Shown: positions 25,420 through 35,300 of the stretch, one piece after another
Layout: each line of letters begins with the position of its first letter
How positions within the stretch are numbered: the first letter of the stretch is position 1
Assembly: GCA_039029315.1 (NCBI GenBank)
Contig: JBCCGK010000038.1
Span: forward strand, 30,771 to 94,770
Reading direction: 5' to 3'
Source of the DNA: JBCCCJ01 sp039029315
GTDB lineage: Bacteria; Bacteroidota; Bacteroidia; J057
DNA length: 64,000 nt
Position numbers and translations under genes: made by a program
Notes under the pieces: generated by a model
What the model saw: only the letters and a program-made list of their open reading frames with translations
Databases searched by the model: none
What the model was told of the DNA's origin: nothing

Positions 25420-28400
25420 ATGAACAACTCTACTACAAAGGCTTGGGGAATTTGTCTGCTGTTAATCCTTGCTATGACATGTTCTCTTTCGGCTCAAAAA
25501 AGAAAGAAAAAGAAACAAGAAGTGCCTGTCGTTGAGACCCTTCAGTATGACGAGGCATTGTACAATGGACTCGAATGGCGATCCATCGGACCCTATCGTG
25601 GAGGTCGATCCTGTGCTGTAACCGGTGTTCCCGGCAAACCCAATCTCTTCTATTTTGGTAGTACAGGGGGTGGGGTATGGCGAACAAAAGACGGAGGTGG
25701 AAGCTGGGAAAATATCTCAGATGGATACTTTGGTGGCTCCATCGGTGCTGTCTCGGTCAGTGAATACAACAACAATGTGATCTATGTTGGAGGCGGGGAG
25801 AAGACAGTCAGGGGAAATGTCTCTTATGGCTATGGAGTTTGGAAAACCCTGGACGGTGGCAAAAGTTGGGAGCAAAAAGGCCTGAAGGATTCCCGCCATA
25901 TTTCCCGAATTAGAATTCATCCCCGCAATCCTGATTTGGTCTATGCCGCCGTGATGGGAGATTTGTACAAATCCAGTGAAGAGCGAGGCGTCTATCGAAG
26001 CAAGGATGGGGGAGACAACTGGGAAAGAATCCTGTTTCCCAATGCAGATGCAGGAGCCGTAGATCTGATTATGGAACCCGGCAATCCACGAATTCTTTAT
26101 GCAAGCACCTGGAGAATCCGAAGAACACCCTACAATCTATCCAGTGGAGGCGATGGTTCTGCTCTTTGGAAAAGTACAGATGGTGGCGACAATTGGGTGA
26201 ATCTCTCCGAAAAACCCGGAATGCCCAAAGGAACACTAGGAATTATTGGCGTAACTGTTTCTCCTGCCAATCCAGATCGGGTGTGGACCATCATTGAGAA
26301 TGAAAAAGATGGAGGCGTATTCCGGTCTGATAATGGCGGAGATACCTGGCAGAAAGTCAATTCCTCTCGATCCCTGCGCCAGCGGGCCTGGTATTACTCT
26401 CGGATCTATGCAGATAGCAAAGATGCTGATATGGTCTATGTCGTCAATGTCAGTTACCACAAATCGACTGATGGTGGAAAAACCTTCAAGCCACGCAATG
26501 CCCCACATGGAGACCACCATGATCTATGGATTGCTCCGGAGGATCCTGATCGCATGATCATTGGAGATGATGGAGGCGCACAGATCAGCTTTGATGGGGG
26601 GGACAATTGGTCTACCTATTATAACCAGCCTACGGCACAATATTATCGAGTGATCACTGACAACCATTTTCCTTATCGGATCTATGTCGCCCAACAGGAC
26701 AATTCTACCTTGAGGGTCTTGCACCGTACTGGCGAAGGCTCGATTGGCGAAAGACATTGGGAACCCAGTGCAGGTGGTGAAAGTGCCCATCTAGCGATCG
26801 ACCCTACGGACAATGATATCGTCTATGGCGGAAGCTATGGGGGATTCCTGACGCGTGTCAATCACAGAACCAAAGAACGACAAGCTATCAATGTCTGGCC
26901 AGACAATCCCATGGGCTATGGAGCTGAGGGCATGAAATATCGCTTTCAATGGAACTTCCCTATTTTCTTTTCCCCACATAATGAGGAAAAATTGTATGCA
27001 GGCTCCAATCATCTGCATGTCTCCATGGATGGGGGGCGCTCATGGGAAACGATTAGCCCTGATTTGACACGTAATGATTCCGCCAAACTGGTCTCTTCCG
27101 GTGGACCCATCACTCAGGACAATACGGGAGTCGAATATTATTGTACCGTATTCGCCGCTACGGAATCTTATCGGGAAGAAGGCCTGCTTTGGGTAGGCTC
27201 AGATGATGGCTTGATTCATGTCAGCAAAGATGGCGGCAAAAACTGGGAGAATGTCACACCTCCCAATATGCCAGAATGGAACATGATCAACAGCATAGAT
27301 ATCGATCCATTCAAGGATGGAGGAGCTTATGTAGCAGCGACCAAATATAAGGCAGGAGATTATGCACCCTACCTGTACAAGACCAAGGACTATGGCAAGA
27401 CATGGACAAAAATCACAGATGGAATCGATGCTGATCATTTTACAAGGGTAGTCAGAGCTGATCCAAAGCGACAAGGTCTGCTGTATGCCGGAACAGAAAC
27501 AGGCATGTATATCTCCTTTGACGATGGTGTCAGTTGGAAGCCATTTCAAATGAATCTGCCAATTGTGCCAATTACAGATTTGACCATCAAGAACGACAAT
27601 TTGATTGCTGCTACTCAGGGACGAAGCCTGTGGTTGATTGATGATATCACGCCTCTACATCAGCTGAGTGATGCAATCGCGAATGCCGATCTCCATCTAT
27701 ACAAGCCCATGCCTAGCTATCGTATGGGAGGTGGACGCGGATTTGGTGGACCACCCAAAAATGTAGGACAGGACCATCCGGGAGGAGTGATGGTGCATTA
27801 TTATGTGAAGGAAAAACCCGTAGATACAACAGAGCTGAAACTGGTATTCATGGAAGCCAATGGGGCGGAAATTCAGACCTATTCGACAAAGAACAAGAAG
27901 CAGAAGCGCATGTTCGAAAAGATGAAGGCTGGTACCAATCGCTTCATATGGAATATGCGATATGAGGATGCCAAGTCTTTTGAGGGCTTGATCATGTGGG
28001 CCGGGAGTACCAGAGGTCCGTCTGCTGCACCTGGTACCTATAAAGTTCGGCTGGTTGTGGGCAATGATTCCATGGAGCAGGAATTTGAGATTCTCAAAGA
28101 TCCCCGCTCATCGGCTTCTCAGGCTGATTTGCAAGCTCAATTTGATCTGCAAATGAACGTGCGGGACAAGCTGACAGAAACTCATGAGGCCATCATTGCG
28201 ATTCGCGATACCCGAAACCAGATCAATGCCTTCACCAAACGGCTTAAGGATCAGGACAATATGGAGGAGATCCTCAAGCAGGCCAAGGAATTGAACAAAT
28301 CCATGACCGCTGTGGAGGAAGCCCTCTATCAAACCAAGAACAGAAGCCGTCAGGACCCGCTGAATTATCCCATCAAGCTCAACAACAAACTGTCAGCATT

Positions 28401-28599
28401 GGGCTCTCAGGTCAGCATGGGTGACAATCCACCGACCAAACAGGCCAGGGAGTTTTATGAAGAGGTGAGCGCAAAGATCGACGAGCAACTTGCCAAGTGG
28501 GAAGAAATCCAGCGAGATCAGATCCCCAGCTTCAATCAAGCGGTGAAGGAGAAGCAAGTGGACCTAATCCAATTACCAAAAGAAGAGACTGGGCAGTAG
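25420..28599 (+). CDS. VPS10/sortilin-like secreted beta-propeller protein
   Basis: This 1059-residue exported protein has a signal peptide (residues 1-26) and a Lys-rich patch (KRKKKKQE). A large beta-propeller region follows, rich in Asp-box/BNR motifs of the form S-x-D-G-G-x-x-W (for example SKDGGDNWE, STDGGDNWV, SKDGGKNWE). These occur from about residue 50 to 740. The C-terminal third has a beta domain, then a helical region with regularly spaced Gln/Lys. The architecture is that of the VPS10/glycosyl-hydrolase-like proteins common in Bacteroidota. Enzyme activity is not implied. No T9SS tail is visible. Confidence 0.88.
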   Translation: MNNSTTKAWGICLLLILAMTCSLSAQKRKKKKQEVPVVETLQYDEALYNGLEWRSIGPYRGGRSCAVTGVPGKPNLFYFGSTGGGVWRTKDGGGSWENISDGYFGGSIGAVSVSEYNNNVIYVGGGEKTVRGNVSYGYGVWKTLDGGKSWEQKGLKDSRHISRIRIHPRNPDLVYAAVMGDLYKSSEERGVYRSKDGGDNWERILFPNADAGAVDLIMEPGNPRILYASTWRIRRTPYNLSSGGDGSALWKSTDGGDNWVNLSEKPGMPKGTLGIIGVTVSPANPDRVWTIIENEKDGGVFRSDNGGDTWQKVNSSRSLRQRAWYYSRIYADSKDADMVYVVNVSYHKSTDGGKTFKPRNAPHGDHHDLWIAPEDPDRMIIGDDGGAQISFDGGDNWSTYYNQPTAQYYRVITDNHFPYRIYVAQQDNSTLRVLHRTGEGSIGERHWEPSAGGESAHLAIDPTDNDIVYGGSYGGFLTRVNHRTKERQAINVWPDNPMGYGAEGMKYRFQWNFPIFFSPHNEEKLYAGSNHLHVSMDGGRSWETISPDLTRNDSAKLVSSGGPITQDNTGVEYYCTVFAATESYREEGLLWVGSDDGLIHVSKDGGKNWENVTPPNMPEWNMINSIDIDPFKDGGAYVAATKYKAGDYAPYLYKTKDYGKTWTKITDGIDADHFTRVVRADPKRQGLLYAGTETGMYISFDDGVSWKPFQMNLPIVPITDLTIKNDNLIAATQGRSLWLIDDITPLHQLSDAIANADLHLYKPMPSYRMGGGRGFGGPPKNVGQDHPGGVMVHYYVKEKPVDTTELKLVFMEANGAEIQTYSTKNKKQKRMFEKMKAGTNRFIWNMRYEDAKSFEGLIMWAGSTRGPSAAPGTYKVRLVVGNDSMEQEFEILKDPRSSASQADLQAQFDLQMNVRDKLTETHEAIIAIRDTRNQINAFTKRLKDQDNMEEILKQAKELNKSMTAVEEALYQTKNRSRQDPLNYPIKLNNKLSALGSQVSMGDNPPTKQAREFYEEVSAKIDEQLAKWEEIQRDQIPSFNQAVKEKQVDLIQLPKEETGQ

Positions 28600-28622
28600 G
28601 ACCTGAATAGAAGAAATGATTG

Positions 28623-28659
28623 AATTCCAGACTTGGCCTTAGGGTCCGAGTCTGGAATT
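28623..28659 (+). terminator. Rho-independent terminator after the VPS10-like gene
   Basis: An 11-bp perfect stem (AATTCCAGACT with AGTCTGGAATT) and a 15-base loop lie 24 bases after the stop, followed by TTTTG. This is a good terminator for the plus-strand gene. Confidence 0.75.
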
Positions 28660-29142
28660 TTGTATAGAAGGGATCATCTATTAAATATCTCTTTCAGCTA
28701 GCGGGGAATGGGGTGTATTTGTATTTTTATTCAAAATGACTTATTATTGTCAAATGCAACATTTTTATTAGGCTCTGAACGTCCTGATAACTCTGGCTAA
28801 TATGTTGGCTATGAGTTCAGAAACAAAAACTTATAGACTGTTTGACAATCTGCCACTTATTTTTTGTATGTGTCTTTTTCACTCATTCTACAGCTTTTTT
28901 GGTTCTTATTTCACCACAATGAGAATAAAAATGAGCCTTGTCTGAGACAAAAATACCCCATACACATTTTCAGCACAGATCTCTAAACAATCTCTTAGCG
29001 CATTTCCTTCTAACAAGCTTATTGTTAGAAACAGCTTTTGTCTTCTAATGAGGGGGATCGTTTGAAGGAAATCATCTACCCCAAAGGGCGTAAGAAGGCG
29101 CTTAACTTTTTTACTTCAAACATATTAACACCTTAAAAACAA
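28660..29142. other. Intergenic region holding MITE copy 2
   Basis: No gene is supported. The centre is taken by the 161-bp MITE at 28834-28994. The rest is AT-rich. Bases 29018-29033 (TAACAAGCTTATTGTTA) form a small near-perfect palindrome about 110 bases before the next gene. The promoter of the LamG protein must lie in the last 150 bases; no exact TAnnTTTG box is seen. Confidence 0.4.
28834..28994 (-). mobile_element. 161-bp MITE, copy 2, with TTA target duplication
   Basis: This element is exactly as long as copy 1 at 12092-12252 and aligns with its reverse complement from end to end, with substitutions spread throughout. Left end TAGACTGTTTGACAATCT; right end complements GAGATTGTTTAGAGATCT. 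It is flanked by TTA at 28831-28833 and 28995-28997. Changes in the stem of the inner palindrome keep the pairing potential. Two independent 3-bp duplications (TAA, TTA) show that both copies arrived by transposition at TNA targets. Confidence 0.85.
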
Positions 29143-30168
29143 ATGAAACACTTTTCACTCTTAATTACCCTTACCCTTTTCAATTCAATCCTGATTTTTA
29201 GTCAAAATCTTGCACTAGATTTACAGAACACTGATTCTTACGTAAGTGCTGGAAGCAATATAGAACTAAGAATGACTGAGGAAATGACAATGGAAGCATG
29301 GATTTATCCAACTTCACTTCCTACTACTGGAAACTCTCTTATTATCAATAAGGAAGGAGAATATGAATGTGCCATATTCCCTGATGGGACATTGCAGTGG
29401 GCATTTGATAATGATGATCCTGATTGGGCTTGGCACAATACTGGTCAAATCATTCCATTAAACCAATGGACCCACATTGCGATTGTTTACAATTTGGGAA
29501 GTATTCAAACTTTCATTAACGGAGTAAGCAAGGAAACATACAATGGGGCTGGCATAATCTCAGATAATTCCCCCATGCTTAATGAATTATGGATTGGCTA
29601 TCGGCAGGGAGGCGGGACTGCTCAATATTATGGATATATAGATGAGGTTGCAATCTGGAATAGAGCAAAACAGGCTACCGAGATCTCTTCTGATTGGGCC
29701 AAAGAGTTATGTGGAGATGAAGATGGGTTGGTATTGTATTATCCATTTGGAGAGTCTTCTAATTGTGACACCACTGTAGATGTCTGTGATTTCTCTTCCC
29801 CCGATGGGACTGGGCATAATGGGATCTTTGGTCAGACCGCTAATGCTCAACCGCTGCCAATAGTAAGCAATGAAGAATTGCCAGCAATTACGGATTGTCC
29901 AAGAGTAACCAATCTTGACCGTCGGCAAGATGCAGAGGTCATTATTTTCCCCAATCCGGTGAATGAGGTATTGTTTATTGAGGCTGGGAGTCCAATCACG
30001 AACGTCCAGGGATTCAACTTGGCCGGGCAGAAAATGGACATTTCCATGATGGATGAGACCTCATCTTCCACCCTTCATGTATCTATCGACCAATGGCCAA
30101 TAGGGATGTATATTATCTATGTTGAAACAACATCAGGTGTTAATCGAAAAATGATTCAAAAGAAATAA
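29143..30168 (+). CDS. LamG-domain protein with T9SS type A sorting domain
   Basis: This 341-residue secreted protein has a signal peptide (MKHFSLLITLTLFNSILIFS), a LamG/concanavalin-like domain (about 25-200) and a C-terminal T9SS type A domain of about 80 residues. That tail begins near VIIFPNPVNEVLFIEA and ends with GMYIIYVETTSGVNRKMIQ. The cargo is expected to cross the outer membrane through the type IX system and be attached or released. The LamG domain suggests glycan or protein binding. Its own transcription unit sits between the MITE and the hipBA region. Confidence 0.88.
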   Translation: MKHFSLLITLTLFNSILIFSQNLALDLQNTDSYVSAGSNIELRMTEEMTMEAWIYPTSLPTTGNSLIINKEGEYECAIFPDGTLQWAFDNDDPDWAWHNTGQIIPLNQWTHIAIVYNLGSIQTFINGVSKETYNGAGIISDNSPMLNELWIGYRQGGGTAQYYGYIDEVAIWNRAKQATEISSDWAKELCGDEDGLVLYYPFGESSNCDTTVDVCDFSSPDGTGHNGIFGQTANAQPLPIVSNEELPAITDCPRVTNLDRRQDAEVIIFPNPVNEVLFIEAGSPITNVQGFNLAGQKMDISMMDETSSSTLHVSIDQWPIGMYIIYVETTSGVNRKMIQKK

Positions 30169-30251
30169 ACAAGCGTCTCTGGATATTGAATGAGCTTCTA
30201 AATACATGCTTTTCGTTCTGATCTCCTTAATCAGATAGAGAGTTTATCGCC

Positions 30252-30400
30252 ATTATGGCGTGGATTGAAATCCGCGCTATAATGGTTTTCCTTCCACAAT
30301 GGCCCAAATTCGAATCAGAGATTCTTACCCTGCTCATTTGAGATGAGTTTTTTCGCAGCTGCGGTTTACCAAACGCGGCTACGAGTCGATGACAAGGGTA
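30252..30400 (+). repeat. Structured repeat A, left of hipBA
   Basis: Hairpin 1 has arms 30252-30266 and 30269-30283 (ATTATGGCGTGGATT with AATCCGCGCTATAAT), 15 pairs including two G-U. Hairpin 2 has arms 30357-30363 and 30374-30380 (AGCTGCG with CGCGGCT). Both recur in the same order at 32138-32281. The second half, from the AGATTCT segment to CGATGACAAGG, is nearly identical in both copies; the first half has diverged in sequence while keeping its stem. Confidence 0.75.
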
Positions 30401-30404
30401 TATA

Positions 30405-30477
30405 AAGTAAGTAGGGAGACAATTTTGAATGAAGAATTATGAATATTGAATGGGCTGTCAAACAGCGAGTTATCAGA
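30405..30477 (+). repeat. Dispersed repeat, copy 1
   Basis: This stretch (starting AAGTAAGTAGGGAGACAATT and ending CAGCGAGTTATCAGA) matches the reverse complement of 41149-41215 with few differences and one short insertion. It contains a small hairpin, GCTGT-CAA-ACAGC. It does not encode anything. Confidence 0.7.
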
Positions 30478-30571
30478 TTTTTTTTATATTTAAATTTGTC
30501 CGCCCACTTAAAAGCTCTCAATTAAATATTGGTTAATATATTGGCTATTTATGAATTTTTTCTGTATATAT

Positions 30572-30586
30572 GATTAATATATAATC
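30572..30586. promoter_or_regulatory. Candidate HipB operator
   Basis: The perfect palindrome GATTA-ATATA-TAATC ends four bases before the hipB start codon. HipB-type antitoxins usually bind palindromes in their own promoter and repress the operon, so this is a reasonable autoregulatory site. Low complexity of the AT-rich region makes chance possible. Confidence 0.4.
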
Positions 30587-30590
30587 TGAA

Positions 30591-30887
30591 ATGAATCCCT
30601 ATAGCCTTCAAAAACTCCCGTCTGATATCCTGCTGGAAACAGCCCTCAAACACCGCCAAAGGCGAAAAGAATTGAAACTCTCTCAGGCAGAATTGGCCGC
30701 CCGATCTGGTGTGTCGTTGGGCAGCCTCAAGCGGTTTGAGCGGAGCGGACAAATTTCTTTTGAGTCCTTACTAAAATTGGCGCATGTATTGGGGCGCTTA
30801 TCAGAGTTTGAAAAGATCCTGATGCCCAAGGAAAATATGGCAGAGGTGGAAAAATTGTTTAGTCATCAGAAAGATAGTCGCCCATGA
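30591..30887 (+). CDS. hipB: HipB-like XRE-family antitoxin
   Basis: This 98-residue protein has an XRE helix-turn-helix at about residues 22-75. The recognition region is LSQAELAARSGVSLGSLKRFERSG, given here only as a landmark: LSQAEL, SGVSLGSL and RFERSG. It is followed by a short acidic/hydrophobic tail. It overlaps the HipA-like gene by 4 bases (ATGA), the normal order and coupling of type II hipBA modules, in which HipB neutralises HipA and represses the operon. Confidence 0.88.
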   Translation: MNPYSLQKLPSDILLETALKHRQRRKELKLSQAELAARSGVSLGSLKRFERSGQISFESLLKLAHVLGRLSEFEKILMPKENMAEVEKLFSHQKDSRP

Positions 30888-32104
30888 GTGTAGAGAAATT
30901 GATGGTGGGGATTTGTTTTGATGAATCAGAGATAGAGTTAGGAGAGTTGGTGTATGCGAATAGGAAGATCTATTTCAAATATCATCCAGCATTCATAGAG
31001 AGAGGAATACAGATTTCTCCACTCAAACTTCCTCTATCGTCTGAAATCATGGCTGGTGATCCGGAGATATTTGATGGCCTATTTGGGGTGTTCAATGACT
31101 CTTTACCAGATGGATGGGGACGATTATTGCTGGATCGGGCATTGCAGGAAAGAGGAATTCCCCTGGGATCTCTGACCCCTATGGAACGTTTGGCCTATGT
31201 GGGCAGGAAAGGAATGGGAGCACTTGTATACAAACCTCCCGCAGATCTGGAAGAGGACAGTCCTTTCTCCCCGGATCTGGATGAGATTGCTTCTGAAAGC
31301 CAAAAGGTATTGGCTGGATCGAGTACCGAGATCCTGGATGAACTCTTCTTGATGGGTGGCTCATCCGGAGGAGCCAGACCCAAAATCATGCTAGGCTACC
31401 ATCCAGAGACAGATCATCTGATCAGTGGGGTAGGAGCCTTCCCAGAAGGATATGAAGCCTGGTTGATCAAATTCCCTTCCTCCATTGATCCGCCAGACAT
31501 CGCTTCTATTGAATATGCTTATTATCTCATGGCATTGGAAGCTGGCCTGAACATGCATCCTTGTAAGCTCTTTCGTACACAGTCTGGATCTGTATATTTT
31601 GGAACCAAACGATTTGACAGAGAGGAAGGGAAGCGGCTACACATGCACTCAGCCAGTGGCTTGATGCATGACAATTTTCGATTGAGCACGATGGATTATG
31701 GCCACCTGATGGATGCGGCCTTCAGATTGGAGCATCATGTAGCCGCCTATGAGAAAATCTTAAGACTTGCTGCCTTCAATGTATGTGCCCATAATCGAGA
31801 TGATCACAGCAAAAACGTGTCTTTTTTGATGGAGGCAAATGGAGAATGGCGATTGGCCCCTGCCTATGATCTGACCTTTTCCCGAACTGCCCATGGCTAT
31901 CATAGTATGACTATAGCAGGAGAAGGCAAAGCACCCAAAAAGCAGCACCTCCTGGAACTTGCTCGTATTTTTTCTGTCAAACATCCTCAGCGAATCATCG
32001 AAGAAGTCCAGGAGAGCATTTCCCGATGGCAATCCCATTCGACAAACAGTGGAGTAGGGAAGGATTCTATGAATTTGATTCAGAGGACCTTGAATCAGAT
32101 ATAA
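30884..32104 (+). CDS. hipA: HipA-like serine/threonine kinase toxin
   Basis: This 406-residue HipA-family kinase has the N-terminal subdomain-1 fold (FGVFNDSLPDGWGR at 67-80), the glycine/serine P-loop GGSSGGARPK at 158-167, and the catalytic motif HNRDDHSKN at 303-311 (Asp306 catalytic, Asn311). A metal-binding Asp lies in APAYDL near 329. All key residues are intact, so it should be active. Known HipA proteins phosphorylate glutamyl- or other aminoacyl-tRNA synthetases and induce dormancy; the target here is unknown. The module is bracketed by two copies of a structured repeat. Confidence 0.9.
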   Translation: MSVEKLMVGICFDESEIELGELVYANRKIYFKYHPAFIERGIQISPLKLPLSSEIMAGDPEIFDGLFGVFNDSLPDGWGRLLLDRALQERGIPLGSLTPMERLAYVGRKGMGALVYKPPADLEEDSPFSPDLDEIASESQKVLAGSSTEILDELFLMGGSSGGARPKIMLGYHPETDHLISGVGAFPEGYEAWLIKFPSSIDPPDIASIEYAYYLMALEAGLNMHPCKLFRTQSGSVYFGTKRFDREEGKRLHMHSASGLMHDNFRLSTMDYGHLMDAAFRLEHHVAAYEKILRLAAFNVCAHNRDDHSKNVSFLMEANGEWRLAPAYDLTFSRTAHGYHSMTIAGEGKAPKKQHLLELARIFSVKHPQRIIEEVQESISRWQSHSTNSGVGKDSMNLIQRTLNQI

Positions 32105-32137
32105 ACCACGGGCCATAGGTGTGGATCTTAATGGGAT

Positions 32138-32281
32138 AGTCTGGTGCGCTGCAATCCGCGCCAGATTCAGGTCCGATTGAAGATAGAATGGCATGGAATT
32201 AGAGATTCTCGCTCGGCCCATCTGAGATGATCTTTTTCGCAGCCGCGGTTTGCCAATCGCGGCTACGAGTCGATGACAAGG
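32138..32281 (+). repeat. Structured repeat B, right of hipBA
   Basis: Second copy of the repeat at 30252-30400, same orientation. Hairpin 1 has arms 32138-32148 and 32157-32167 (AGTCTGGTGCG with CGCGCCAGATT); hairpin 2 has arms 32241-32247 and 32258-32264 (AGCCGCG with CGCGGCT). The segment GCGGCTACGAGTCGATGACA is identical in both copies. It begins about 34 bases after the hipA stop. Confidence 0.75.
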
Positions 32282-32341
32282 CCAAGCGCGTACTCTCATC
32301 TCAAGGGGTTGAGGCTAGTGGCGGAGGGGTTCAACAGAGAT

Positions 32342-35300
32342 TCAATACGCCCAGTCAATCCCATACTTCGCCCACTCCTTCTCAGAGAGCTTGTAAATCT
32401 CCCCTTTCTCCCATCTCTGATAGACAGTCTGCCAGAGTTTGGCCAGCTGACCTCCGGTGAGCAGGTAGTTACCATCTGAGGAGAAGGCGACAGAGGAGAC
32501 TCCGCTATTTCCATCAAATGTCTGAATCTGATTGCCCTTCAAATCCCATAGTCTTGTTCCATCGCCGCTTCCAGTTAGAATTCTTTGACCATCGGGAGAA
32601 AAGGCGATGGCATGAATTTCGCTTGAATGTCCCAAGAATTGCTGATTGAGTTTGCCTTTTAGACTCCATAGTCGAGCAGTTTTATCGTTACTTCCTGTCA
32701 AGATACTTTTGCCATCAGGGGAAAAAGCTACAGAGCTGACCTGACCTGTATGTCCCTTGAAATGTTGGAGGAGTTTGCCTTTCAAATCCCATAGCATAGC
32801 AGTTCGATCCCAGCTTCCGGTGAGGACATTTTGCCCATTAGGAGAAAGGGCTACAGACGAAACAAAATCGGAATGGCCCTTGAATTTTTGAAGGGGATTA
32901 CCATTTAGATCCCATAGTATAGCAGTTTGATCCCAACTTCCAGTGAGGACGTTTTGTCCAGTTGGGGAAAAGACTACAGAGGAAACAGTCGCTGTATGTC
33001 CCATGAAATGCTGAAGGAGGTTTCCTTTTAGATCCCACAAACCAACTGTTCCATCATAGGACCCAATCAAGAAGTTTTTATCATTAGGAGAAAAGACTAC
33101 GGAGTGAAATAGTTCTTTTTGTGCCTTGACTTGCTGTTGCTTGAGGGGTTTTCCTTCCAAATCCCACAGTAAAATAGTTTTATCATAACTTCCAGTCAGG
33201 ACACTTTGACTATTGGAGGAGAATGCAACAAAAATGACAGGTTTTGTATGTCCTTTAAATTGCTGAAGAGGATTAGCTTTCAGATCCCACTGTCGAACGG
33301 TTCTGTCTCCGCTGCCAGTAACTACACTTTTGCCATCGGATGAAAAAGCAAGAGATAATATACTACTTGTGTGTCCTTTGAATTTCATGAGGGAATTTCC
33401 TTGTAGATCCCACAACAGAGCAGTCTTATCATAACTTCCAGTGAGGATGTTTTTGCCATCGGGAGAAAAGGCTAGGGATGTGATATCGTTTGTATGGCCA
33501 TTAAATTGTTGGAGAGAGTTGCCTTTCAAATCCCATAGCAGAGAAGTCCTATCACTGCTTCCTGTTAAGATATTTTTGCCATCTGGCGAAAAAACAAGGG
33601 TCGAGATAATACCCCTGTGCCCCTTGAATTCCTGAAGTAAATTGCCGTTTCGATCCCACAATCGAACGATATTGTCCCAACTTCCAGTTAATATGCTTTT
33701 GCCATTTGGAGAAAATGCGAGGGAAGAAACAAACCCTTTATGACCCTTGAATTCCTGTAGAAGCCTCCCTTGTAGATTCCATAATCGAGCAGTCTGATCC
33801 AAACTTCCAGTCAGAAAATTTTGACCATCTGGGGAAAAGGCTACAGACCAAATCATTTCTTTATGACCTTTAAATTCTTGGATGAGATTACCTTCCAAAT
33901 CCCACAGTCGAGCAGTGTTATCTTTACTTCCAGTCAGGACGTTTTGTCCACTTGGGGAGAAGGCTACGGACATTACGGTGTTTGTGTGGCCATTGAAATC
34001 CAGAAGGAAGTTGCCCTTTCTATCCCATAGCTTGGCTGTTGTATCATGAGAAGTAAGGATGTGAAGCTCATCGGATGAGAAAGCCATAGAAATATACTCA
34101 GCAGTATCTCCAATTGTATGTTTAGTCTGGTAATATGAAACTAAGGGATCCTCACTGAGATCATGAATGGCGGACTGAGTCTCTTGAGAAGGAAATTGTG
34201 TATGCGCAGCCATCGCCAGATTGATCGCAATAGTAGGATCTTCCTCATATACCTGTCTAGCTTTGGCAGCCAGGGCTGCGGATTGCGCCTCTCTGGTCTT
34301 TTGATCCGCCTTGACTTTTGAGCTATAGGCCCAGATACCCAGGCCGGTCGCTATCAGCAGAGCAACCGTGATTGCAGCTGTGAAGATTTGTTGGCGACGT
34401 CTGTTGGCCTGTTCTCTGACGATTCTTTCTGCACGCTTTTGGCGGCTGAGATCAATCAGCTTCTGTCCGGCTGAAGAGAGTTTTGGCATGCCGGGCAGAC
34501 TGCCTGTTTCTATTCCTGCACCTTCTTCCACGATAGCCAGATCTGCTTCTGCCAAATAACTTTCTTCTTTGCCCACATTTAGATTAATCCTGGCTCTTGC
34601 CAGCATGTCTTGCTCGATCTTCCCATCCAGATCTTCCTTCAGGTGAGGACGCAGCATGGCGATGAAGTTGGCAGGACCGATGTATTCCTGTTCCAATTCT
34701 GCCGGGAGTGCATATTCTGACTGCTCTGATTGCGTGTTCAGAGAATGAGAAGCCAGAATCTTGTTGATATCCTCCTGAGATAATCGATAGCCGACATCTG
34801 CGAGTTTGTTGTTCAGGATGCGCGCTGCACGCTGTCCGGGGGTATCGGAGAGATTGAAAGCCCGGATCACAATGGGGGCGAGCGTGTCATGCGCGAGGAT
34901 GGTGGTATAATTCTCTTCACGCTTGCCTGAAGCTCTGGCCTTCTGCTGATCCAGTCTCACCAGCAGAGAAAGATTCTGCAATTCCTGGATCAGTTTTTTC
35001 AGTTTCTCCCCTTCTACTTCATATTGATTCAGCAAATCAGCTCGTTTACAGCTACCTGCTGTACCCAGATTGGTGGTGTGTTGGTGTAGAATGTCTAGGG
35101 TGAGACCAGATTTTACTTCTTGTTCATATGTTGTTTCTTCCACTTTCAGCTTTGCCAGTTTGTCCATCTGCTGTTGAAAAAACTCACCTATGGTGATGCC
35201 TTCTTTCCGCAATTCCTGATATACATGCCTGCTGAATGGCACAGGCTGATGTTCTGCCTGATGGCTCGTTGTCCAAAGTTTGGCGAGGGTAATCTGCAAG

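Larger units (their letters stand above)
30169..30590. other. Intergenic region composed of two repeat types
   Basis: No gene is supported. From left to right it contains the structured repeat A (30252-30400), a second repeat (30405-30477) whose inverted copy lies at 41149-41215, and an AT-rich hipBA promoter region ending in a small palindrome. Confidence 0.6.

Noticed and set aside
32400..34100. Repeated DNA resembling a direct-repeat or CRISPR-like array
   Set aside because: The period is about 123 bases, in frame, and translates into WD40 blades; there are no unique spacers.
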